This document shows, in pieces, positions 57,402-64,000 of a DNA stretch of 64,000 bases. Source of the stretch: Bryobacterales bacterium (GTDB lineage: Bacteria; Acidobacteriota; Terriglobia; Bryobacterales; Bryobacteraceae); assembly GCA_016721425.1 (NCBI GenBank), contig JADKID010000038.1, positions 434,001 to 498,000 of the forward strand. The letters run 5' to 3'. Position numbers and translations under genes: made by a program. A model generated the notes under the pieces. The model made no database searches. It was not told the DNA's origin and worked only from the letters and a program-made list of their open reading frames with translations. Within the stretch, counting starts at the first letter, position 1. Every line of letters starts with the position of its first letter.

Positions 57402-57724
57402 AGAGATGGGCGCTGGACTCAATCAAATATTTGATCGGCACGATCGTAATTTCTTTCGCATTTCGATATTGCCATAGCTAATGAGACTCTGCGACCATAC
57501 GCCTATGCTGGTGCTTGCAACACGAGATGACGCGCAACGGAAGATTGCGCCTCGCGTGCTGCTCCGGCTTACCGCGATGGACGTTTGTTGCGGTCCTCCC
57601 CCTTCCCTCACGGCATAGCCGGCCTCTATCCGCTGCTGCCGCCGTTGCCCAGCCGCTCGCGATGCTCGCGTCCGCGCAGGCGACGACATCTCTACCTCAA
57701 TTCTGTTGGTGAAAAGGAGTCTCT
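57402..57724. other. Leader region of the guanidine/urea operon
   Basis: 323 bases without a gene. A 14-base perfect palindrome lies at 57422-57435 in an AT-rich patch; an AAGGAG site precedes the ATG at 57725. I looked for the conserved guanidine-I (ykkC) riboswitch segments and did not find them. Confidence 0.5.
57422..57435. promoter_or_regulatory. Perfect palindrome ATCAAATATTTGAT, candidate operator
   Basis: A 14-base exact palindrome in an AT-rich island about 290 bases before the first gene of the guanidine/urea operon and 20 bases after the preceding stop. It has the form of a dimeric regulator site. Confidence 0.45.
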
Positions 57725-58459
57725 ATGGCGGGCAATGAGTCCGTAGTTCCAGCCCATGTGCTTTGGGAAGATACCATCCGCGGCGGGGCCGCGTGGTCTC
57801 ATGTGTTGAAGCGCGGCACTGCGCTCCGCATCAACGATACCGAGGGCGGGGCCAATGTGGGCGCGATCTTCTACAACTTCGAATGTCCGGTGGAGCGCTA
57901 CAACATGCCGGACACGCTAAAGGCGCAGCACACCGGATACCTCACGAAGGGCCTGGTGCTGTATTCCGATATGGGGCGGGTGCTGTGCTCTGTGACGGAA
58001 GACAGTTGCGGCTGGCATGACCCGATCGGCGGGCACTCGAACGCGGCGATGGTGGAGGCGAAGTATGGCGAGGCGCGCTACCAGCAGCATCGCAACGACT
58101 ATCACCGGAACGCACGCGAGAACTTCCTGATGGAGCTGGGCAAGTGGGGCCTGGGCGAGCGCGACCTCAACGCGAACGTGAACTTCTTCAGCAAAGTGGT
58201 GGTGGGCGAGGACGGCGGCATGACGCTGCAGCCGGGCAATTCCAGTGCGGGCGCGTATGTGGAGCTGCGGGCGGAAATGAACGTCCTGGTGATTCTGGAC
58301 ACGTGCCAGCACGCGCTGGATGCGGGCGTAGAGTACGCCCCGAAGTCCGTGCACGTCTCGATCCGGCGAGTGGCGCCGCCTGGCGCGGATGATCCGTGCC
58401 GGGTCTCGCGGCCGGAGAACGGGCGCGGCTTCATCAACACTGAACGGTACTTTCTGTAA
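57725..58459 (+). CDS. cgdA: DUF1989 protein UAAP1, probable carboxyguanidine deiminase subunit
   Basis: 244-residue member of the urea-amidolyase-associated (DUF1989) family. Conserved segments are RGTALRINDTEGGANVGAIFYN, SVTEDSCGWHDPIGGHSN and NVNFFSKVVVGEDGG. In characterised bacteria the two DUF1989 proteins form carboxyguanidine deiminase (CgdAB), which turns N-carboxyguanidine, made by the associated carboxylase, into allophanate. All partner genes follow directly here: the second DUF1989 protein, carboxylase and allophanate hydrolase. Assignment to the A subunit rests on gene order and length. Confidence 0.87.
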   Translation: MAGNESVVPAHVLWEDTIRGGAAWSHVLKRGTALRINDTEGGANVGAIFYNFECPVERYNMPDTLKAQHTGYLTKGLVLYSDMGRVLCSVTEDSCGWHDPIGGHSNAAMVEAKYGEARYQQHRNDYHRNARENFLMELGKWGLGERDLNANVNFFSKVVVGEDGGMTLQPGNSSAGAYVELRAEMNVLVILDTCQHALDAGVEYAPKSVHVSIRRVAPPGADDPCRVSRPENGRGFINTERYFL

Positions 58460-58469
58460 GGGGATCGAT

Positions 58470-59129
58470 ATGGCAACGACGACGCTGGTGCAAAGCTCGC
58501 TCGCTCCGTCCGACGCAATTTACGACGCGATTCTGGACGCTGGTGAGCCTTGGATCCACGAGATCCGCAAAGGACAGATCTTCCGCATTGAGGATCTCGG
58601 CGGGAATCAGGCCGTGGACACGCTGTTCTACAACGCAGCCGACTACGCCGAGCGGTATAGCGCGACGGACACGGTGCTGGGTCAGAGGAACATCTACCTG
58701 ACGACCGGGACGAAGTTGATGTCGAACCGTTTCCAACCGATGCTCACGATTGTGGCCGACACCTGCGGGCGCCACGACACACTGGGCGGCGCGTGCGCGA
58801 ACGAGAGCAACATGGTGCGTTACGCGATAGAGAAGCGCTACATGCACGCCTGCCGGAACAGTTTCCTGAAGGCCATCGCGCACTGGGGCAAGGGACTGGA
58901 GAAGCGGGACATCCCGAACAACATCAACTTTTTCATGAACGTGCCGGTGACGGCCGAGGGGCGGCTGACGTTTGAGGACGGCATCTCGGAGCCGGGCAAG
59001 TACGTGGAGATGCGGGCCGAGATGGACGTGCTGGCGCTGATCAGCAACTGCCCGCAGCTGAACAATCCCTGCAATGCGTACAACCCGACTCCGGTGCGCC
59101 TGCTGATCTGGGATGCGCAGGCCGAGTGA
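58470..59129 (+). CDS. cgdB: DUF1989 protein UAAP2, probable carboxyguanidine deiminase subunit
   Basis: 219-residue second DUF1989 protein. It shares the layout of its neighbour: GQIFRIEDLGGNQAVDTLFYNA, ADTCGRHDTLGGAC and NNINFFMNVPV, including the cysteine-histidine segment likely to bind metal. It starts 10 bases after the first DUF1989 gene with AAGGGG upstream and ends 3 bases before the carboxylase ATG. Together the two should form the deiminase that releases ammonia from carboxyguanidine, supplying allophanate. Confidence 0.87.
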   Translation: MATTTLVQSSLAPSDAIYDAILDAGEPWIHEIRKGQIFRIEDLGGNQAVDTLFYNAADYAERYSATDTVLGQRNIYLTTGTKLMSNRFQPMLTIVADTCGRHDTLGGACANESNMVRYAIEKRYMHACRNSFLKAIAHWGKGLEKRDIPNNINFFMNVPVTAEGRLTFEDGISEPGKYVEMRAEMDVLALISNCPQLNNPCNAYNPTPVRLLIWDAQAE

Positions 59130-59132
59130 TTC

Positions 59133-62100
59133 ATGTTTAAGAAAATCCTGATCGCCAACCGGGGCGCCATCGCGTGCCGGATCATCCGGACGCTGGACCG
59201 TATGGGCGTGGGCTCGGTGGCCGTGTATTCCGAGGCTGACGCTCATTCGCTGCACGTGGCGCAGGCGGGCGAGGCGGTGTGTCTGGGGCCGGCCGCCGCC
59301 GCGCAGAGTTACCTCAACGTGGAACGTGTGCTGGCCGCGGCGCTCCAGACAGGCGCCGAGGCGATCCACCCGGGCTACGGCTTTCTGAGCGAGAATGCGA
59401 GCTTTGCGCAGCGATGCGTGGAGGAAGGCATCGTCTTCATCGGGCCCACCGCGCAGCAGATGCGTGACTTCGGATTGAAGCACACTGCCCGCGCGATTGC
59501 GGCAGAGAACGGTCTGCCGATGCTGCCGGGCACCGGGCTCCTGGCCGATGCGGCGATGGCGGCGGCGGAGGCAGGGCGGATCGGCTATCCAGTGATGCTG
59601 AAGAGCACGGCGGGCGGCGGCGGAATCGGGATGCGGCTGTGCCGGGACGAGTCTCAACTGGTGGATGCCTTCGACGCGGTGCAACGTCTGGGCCAGACGA
59701 ATTTCCGGGATGGCGGCATCTTCCTGGAGCGCTACGTGGAGCATGCGCGGCACATCGAGGTGCAGATTTTTGGAGACGGGCGCGGTGGCGTGATCGAGCT
59801 GGGTGAGCGCGATTGCTCGGTGCAGCGCCGGAACCAGAAGGTGATCGAAGAGACGCCAGCGCCAAACGTGCCGGACGGGGTGCGGCGGCAGATGCTGGAG
59901 ATGGCGGTGCGGCTGGGCCGGGCCGTGCAGTATCGATCGGCGGGCACGGTGGAGTATGTCTACGATGCGGCTCGCGAGGAGTTCTACTTTCTGGAAGTGA
60001 ACACCCGGCTGCAGGTGGAGCACGGCGTGACGGAAGAGACGCATGGCGTGGATCTGGTGGAGTGGATGGTGCGGAGCGCGGCGGGGGAGATGCCAACGCT
60101 GGAGCGGCCGCGCGCGGAAGGTGCGTCCATCCAGGTGCGGGTTTACGCGGAGGATCCAGGGAAGGACCTCCAGCCGAGCTCGGGTTTGTTGACACACGTG
60201 CATTTCCCGGATTCGGTTCGCTGTGAGACGTGGGTGGCGCCGGGGACGGAGGTGACACCATACTACGACCCGATGTTGGCCAAGGTGATCGCCAAGGGCA
60301 GCACGCGGGCGGAGGCGCTGGGCAATCTGCGGGCAGCGCTGGCGGAGAGCCGGATCTATGGGATTGAGAGCAATCTGGAGTATCTGCGGCAAGTGTTGGT
60401 GGATCCGGGCTTCGAGGCCGGCGGGGTGACCACGCGGTATCTGAATAGCGTGGCGTACAAAGTGGCCACAGTGGAAGTGCTGGACCCAGGCACGATGACG
60501 ACAGTGCAGGATTATCCGGGGCGGCTGGGCTACTGGCACGTGGGGCTGCCGCCATCGGGACCGATGGATTCGCTGGCATTCCGGCTGGGTAACAGTCTGC
60601 TGGGCAATCCGGAGAGTGCCGCAGGGCTGGAATGTACGATGGCCGGGCCGATCCTGCGCTTTGCTCAGGCGGCGACGATTGCGGTGACAGGCGCGGAGAT
60701 GGGCGCGACGATCGACGGCCAGCCGGTGCCGTTGTGGACAGCCGTTACGGTGGCGGCAGGGGCGACGCTGCAGATGGGCGCCGTGAGAGGCGCGGGCTCC
60801 CGTGGTTACGTGCTGGTGCGGGGCGGCATCGATGTACCGGAGTATCTCGGCAGCAGGAGCACGTTCACGCTGGGCCGGCTGGGCGGGCACGGCGGGCGCG
60901 CGCTGCGCACGGGAGATGTGCTGCACCTGAATCCAGCGGGGGTGTGTGCGGAGAGCCGGAGGGCGGAGACGGGGTGTGTACCGGTGTACGAGACGGAGTG
61001 GCGGATCGGCGTGATGTACGGTCCGCACGGCGCTCCGGACTTCTTCACGGAGAGCGACATCGAGACGTTCTTCGCGACGACGTGGCGGGTGCACTACAAC
61101 TCCAGTCGCACCGGCGTGCGGCTGACGGGGCCCAAACCGGAGTGGGCGCGGCAGGATGGCGGGGAGGCGGGGCTGCACCCGTCGAACATTCACGACAACG
61201 CGTATGCGATCGGCACGATCGATTTCACCGGTGATATGCCAGTGATTCTGGGGCCGGACGGTCCCAGCCTGGGCGGGTTCGTGTGCCCGGCGACGATTGT
61301 GGACGCGGAGTTGTGGAAGATCGGCCAGCTCAAGGCGGGCGACGGTGTGCGCTTCGTCCGTATCACGGTGGAGCAAGCAGCGGTGTTAAGCGGCGATTTG
61401 GAACGCAGCATTGCGACGCTGAGTGCGCCGGGCGTTCCACTGGCCGAGGAGAGCGAGCATCGGGAACCGGCGGTGGTCTTTACGAAGCCGGCTGCTGCGG
61501 ATTGCCCGGCGCTGGTGTGCCGGCAATCCGGCGACAGGTATCTGCTGATTGAGTACGGCGAGCCGCTGCTGGATTTGAAGCTGCGGTTCCGGGTGCACGC
61601 GCTGATGCAGTGGTTCGAGCGCAACCGGCCGGCGGGGATTCTCGATCTGACGCCGGGGATCCGCAGCTTGCAGATTCACTACGACACCGCGTTGCTGGGG
61701 CGCGAGCATTTGCTGGAGATGATTGACTCAGCCGACGCGGCGCTGCCGGGGCTGGACGGTCTGGAGGTGCCGACACGCGTGGTGCATCTTCCGCTTTCGT
61801 GGGACGATCCGGCCACGCGCCTGGCCATTGAGAAGTACATGCAATCGGTGCGGCCCGATGCGCCTTGGTGTCCCAGCAACATCGAGTTCATTCGACGGAT
61901 CAACGGGCTGGCCTCCATCGAGCACGTGAAGCAGATCGTCTTCGATGCCAGCTACCTGGTGTTGGGTCTGGGCGACGTGTATCTGGGGGCGCCGGTGGCG
62001 ACGCCGATCGACCCGCGGCACCGGCTGGTGACGACGAAGTACAACCCGGCACGCACGTGGACGCCGGAGAACGCAGTGGGGATCGGCGGCGCATACCTCT

Positions 62101-62723
62101 GCGTATACGGCATGGAGGGGCCGGGCGGTTACCAGTTTGTGGGCCGCACGGTGCAGATGTGGAACACCCACAGGAGCACCGCTGATTTTGCGCCGGGCAG
62201 TCCGTGGCTGCTGCGGTTCTTCGATCAGATCCGGTTCTATCCGGTGAGCGGCGGCGAGCTGCTGGAGATGCGCGATGCGTTTCCGCAGGGGAAGCTGAAG
62301 ATGGACATCACGGAAGAGACGTTCCGGCTGCACGACTACAACGCGTTTATCGATTCGATTCGCGACGATGCGGGCGCCTTTAAGCAGCGCCAGCAGGCGG
62401 CGTTTGAAGAGGAGCGGGACCGGTGGGCGGCTGCCGGATTGGCGGAGGTTCCGCAGGCGGAGGCCGCTGCGCCGGAGGCGTTGGCCGAGTATCGCGTGCC
62501 GGACGGGTGCCGGGCGGTGCAATCGCCGATCACGGGCAGCGTCTGGACTGTGGGTGTCCAGCCGGGCGAGCGCGTGGAAGCGGGCCAGCGCGTGCTGGTG
62601 ATTGAGGCGATGAAGATGGAGGTCGCCGTGGCTGTGCCGCAAGCGGGGACGGTCGTGGAGGTGCTGTGCCAACCGGGGACGCCGGTGACGACAGGCCAGG
62701 CGTTGGTGGTGGTGCGAACCTAG
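59133..62723 (+). CDS. Urea/guanidine carboxylase (biotin-dependent)
   Basis: 1196-residue single-chain biotin carboxylase. Domains in order: biotin carboxylase/ATP-grasp (1-450; KSTAGGGGIGMRLC, EVQIFGDGRGGVIELGERDC, FYFLEVNTRLQVEHGVTE), KipA/AHS2-like (about 480-780; PSGPMDSLAFRLGN), KipI/AHS1-like (about 800-1020), and C-terminal biotinyl domain with the biotinylated lysine in VIEAMKMEV (about residue 1161). It carboxylates urea to allophanate or, more probably when DUF1989 proteins accompany it as here, guanidine to carboxyguanidine. It is packed between cgdB (3 bases) and the allophanate hydrolase gene (13 bases). Confidence 0.93.
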   Translation: MFKKILIANRGAIACRIIRTLDRMGVGSVAVYSEADAHSLHVAQAGEAVCLGPAAAAQSYLNVERVLAAALQTGAEAIHPGYGFLSENASFAQRCVEEGIVFIGPTAQQMRDFGLKHTARAIAAENGLPMLPGTGLLADAAMAAAEAGRIGYPVMLKSTAGGGGIGMRLCRDESQLVDAFDAVQRLGQTNFRDGGIFLERYVEHARHIEVQIFGDGRGGVIELGERDCSVQRRNQKVIEETPAPNVPDGVRRQMLEMAVRLGRAVQYRSAGTVEYVYDAAREEFYFLEVNTRLQVEHGVTEETHGVDLVEWMVRSAAGEMPTLERPRAEGASIQVRVYAEDPGKDLQPSSGLLTHVHFPDSVRCETWVAPGTEVTPYYDPMLAKVIAKGSTRAEALGNLRAALAESRIYGIESNLEYLRQVLVDPGFEAGGVTTRYLNSVAYKVATVEVLDPGTMTTVQDYPGRLGYWHVGLPPSGPMDSLAFRLGNSLLGNPESAAGLECTMAGPILRFAQAATIAVTGAEMGATIDGQPVPLWTAVTVAAGATLQMGAVRGAGSRGYVLVRGGIDVPEYLGSRSTFTLGRLGGHGGRALRTGDVLHLNPAGVCAESRRAETGCVPVYETEWRIGVMYGPHGAPDFFTESDIETFFATTWRVHYNSSRTGVRLTGPKPEWARQDGGEAGLHPSNIHDNAYAIGTIDFTGDMPVILGPDGPSLGGFVCPATIVDAELWKIGQLKAGDGVRFVRITVEQAAVLSGDLERSIATLSAPGVPLAEESEHREPAVVFTKPAAADCPALVCRQSGDRYLLIEYGEPLLDLKLRFRVHALMQWFERNRPAGILDLTPGIRSLQIHYDTALLGREHLLEMIDSADAALPGLDGLEVPTRVVHLPLSWDDPATRLAIEKYMQSVRPDAPWCPSNIEFIRRINGLASIEHVKQIVFDASYLVLGLGDVYLGAPVATPIDPRHRLVTTKYNPARTWTPENAVGIGGAYLCVYGMEGPGGYQFVGRTVQMWNTHRSTADFAPGSPWLLRFFDQIRFYPVSGGELLEMRDAFPQGKLKMDITEETFRLHDYNAFIDSIRDDAGAFKQRQQAAFEEERDRWAAAGLAEVPQAEAAAPEALAEYRVPDGCRAVQSPITGSVWTVGVQPGERVEAGQRVLVIEAMKMEVAVAVPQAGTVVEVLCQPGTPVTTGQALVVVRT

Positions 62724-62736
62724 GGGAGATTGCAGG

Positions 62737-64000
62737 ATGAGTCTAGACATCACTGGGCTGCTCGATGCCTATCGGGCCGGCGCGGCGCGGCCGGCGGAGA
62801 TCGTGGAGGCTGTGTACGCGAGGATCGAGGCACGGGGGACTCGCCCGGTGTGGATCCATCTCGTGAGCAAGGAGGAGGCGCTGGAGCGGGCGCGGGCGCT
62901 GGAGGAAGACAGCGCGGCGTTGGCGCTGCCGCTGTACGGCATACCGTTCGCGGTGAAGGACAACATCGACGTGGCGGGCATGCAGACAACGGCGGGCTGC
63001 CCGGCCTTCGCCTACACACCGCAGAGCACGGCGTTCGCGGTGCAACGCCTGCTGGATGCCGGCGCGATGCTCATCGGTAAGACGAATCTGGATCAATTCG
63101 CGACGGGCCTGGTGGGCACACGGTCGCCATATGGCGCGTGTTCCTGCGTGTTTGACGAGGACTACATCTCTGGGGGGTCTAGCTCCGGATCGGCGGTGGC
63201 GGTGGCGGCCGGGCTGGTGAGCTTCGCGTTGGGCACGGATACGGCGGGCTCTGGCCGGGTGCCGGCAGCGTTCAATAACCTGGTGGGGCTCAAGCCGAGC
63301 AGGGGCGTGGTGAGCGCGGCGGGCGTTGTACCGGCGTGCCGTACTCTGGATTGCGTCTCGATCTTCGCGTTGACATCGGCCGATGCGCAGGCGGTGTTGC
63401 AGGTGGCTGGACAATTCGACGCAGGCGACGCCTATGGCAGGCCGCAGCCTGACGGCGGGCCGGCGTCGTTTTCCACGACGCGCTTCCGCTTTGGAGTGCC
63501 GGCCGCCGGAGCGCTGGAGTTCTTTGGCGATGGGGCGGCCGCGCGCCTGTATGAGATCGCGATCGCCCGCATGGTGGAGTTGGGCGGCGAGAAGGTAGAG
63601 ATCGACTACGAGCCGTTCCGGGCCACCGCCAACCTGCTCTACTCCGGGCCTTGGGTGGCGGAGCGGCTGGCGGTGCTGGCGGGGTTCGCCGGCACGAGCG
63701 CGGACGAGATGCACCCGACGGTGCGGCAGATCATCACGAGCGCCGGCCGCTTGAGCGCGGTGGATGCCTTCGCAGGCGCTTACCGGCTCGCGGAGTTGAA
63801 GCGGTTGACGGAGACTTGCTGGGCGGAGATCGACGTGATGCTCCTGCCGACCACGGGCACGATCTACACGAAGGCCGCAGTGGAGAGCGAGCCGATCCAG
63901 CTCAACACCAACCTGGGCTACTACACGAACTTCGTGAACCTGCTGGACCTCGCCGCCGTGGCGGTGCCGGCGGGCTTTCGCGAGAACGGGTTGCCATTCG
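62737..64000 (+). CDS. atzF: Allophanate hydrolase, 3' end cut by window
   Basis: About 421 residues of an amidase-signature enzyme, open to the window edge. The Ser-cisSer-Lys triad is visible: Lys in IPFAVKDNIDVAG, cis-Ser in SGGSSSGSAVAVA, and nucleophile Ser in GTDTAGSGRVPAA. It hydrolyses allophanate to ammonia and CO2, the last step after the carboxylase. The start ATG at 62737 has a GGGGAGA-type site. The C-terminal domain, if present, lies beyond 64000. The atzF symbol refers to the allophanate hydrolase family; DUR1,2-type enzymes share it. Confidence 0.92.
   Translation, partial: MSLDITGLLDAYRAGAARPAEIVEAVYARIEARGTRPVWIHLVSKEEALERARALEEDSAALALPLYGIPFAVKDNIDVAGMQTTAGCPAFAYTPQSTAFAVQRLLDAGAMLIGKTNLDQFATGLVGTRSPYGACSCVFDEDYISGGSSSGSAVAVAAGLVSFALGTDTAGSGRVPAAFNNLVGLKPSRGVVSAAGVVPACRTLDCVSIFALTSADAQAVLQVAGQFDAGDAYGRPQPDGGPASFSTTRFRFGVPAAGALEFFGDGAAARLYEIAIARMVELGGEKVEIDYEPFRATANLLYSGPWVAERLAVLAGFAGTSADEMHPTVRQIITSAGRLSAVDAFAGAYRLAELKRLTETCWAEIDVMLLPTTGTIYTKAAVESEPIQLNTNLGYYTNFVNLLDLAAVAVPAGFRENGLPF

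Noticed and set aside
57402..57724. Guanidine-I riboswitch
   Set aside because: Expected from the operon's function, but I could not find the conserved sequence blocks by eye.
58434..61376. 980-codon open frame on the minus strand
   Set aside because: Shadow of the carboxylase and DUF1989 genes in GC-rich DNA; its composition is rich in H and R and has no domain.

Overview
The window is GC-rich, gene-dense bacterial DNA. It most resembles a soil Acidobacteriota of the Bryobacterales/Solibacter type. This is an inference from content: an Oar-type TonB receptor with a carboxypeptidase-regulatory domain, many Tat- or Sec-exported enzymes acting on plant polymers, acidobacterial-style oxidoreductases and transporters, and rpmB-rpmG as a pair. 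There are no rRNA genes or CRISPR arrays; one tRNA (Phe, GAA) is present.

Layout. 1-3.8 kb: a minus-strand operon of lactate-permease-type transporter, RraA-like lyase and mandelate-racemase-family enzyme (organic acid catabolism). 3.9-12 kb: LOG phosphoribohydrolase, adenosine deaminase, glycogen branching enzyme, a lone receiver, a DUF4139 protein, homoserine dehydrogenase and a fumarylacetoacetate-hydrolase-family enzyme. 12-13 kb: divergent LysE exporter and Lrp-type regulator. 13-21.8 kb: a carbohydrate locus (exported glycosidase-like protein, DinB protein, Gfo/Idh/MocA oxidoreductase, sugar porter, TonB receptor). 21.8-27 kb: PQQ-type propeller protein, rpmB-rpmG with a strong terminator, a PL22-like propeller, prolyl oligopeptidase and tRNA-Phe.

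27.03-48.32 kb is the main discovery: a 21.24-kb segment bounded by perfect 50-bp direct repeats. The left copy is the 3' half of tRNA-Phe and the right copy is a detached duplicate. This is the signature of an integrated genomic island, yet no integrase is visible. Inside are a GIY-YIG protein; an operon of tannase-family esterase, LysR, alpha/beta hydrolase, AtuA, small AtuA-like protein, CoA transferase and CitMHS transporter; a MNT-HEPN toxin-antitoxin pair; a plasmid-type RepA initiator; and arabinan/hemicellulose enzymes (carboxylesterase, GH51, CE1-like esterase, GH43). Several dead fragments show gene decay: an esterase piece, a GH51 tail, and a GH43 joined to the tail of an SF1 helicase.

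48.7-57.4 kb: a chromosomal GH54 arabinofuranosidase with an unusual C-terminal repeat/lamin-tail region, a sodium:solute symporter, a propeller protein and a two-subunit molybdenum hydroxylase. 57.7-64 kb: an operon of two DUF1989 proteins (UAAP1/UAAP2, i.e. CgdA/B), urea/guanidine carboxylase and allophanate hydrolase (cut by the window end), expected to degrade guanidine or urea to ammonia and CO2.

Twelve frame breaks disrupt eleven otherwise well-conserved genes, several of them in runs of C or G. They cluster between 2.6-9.6 kb and 25.9-40.3 kb; none is evident at 10.3-23.7 kb or 48.7-64 kb. Indel errors in the sequence are the simplest explanation for most of them, but this needs read-level checking.
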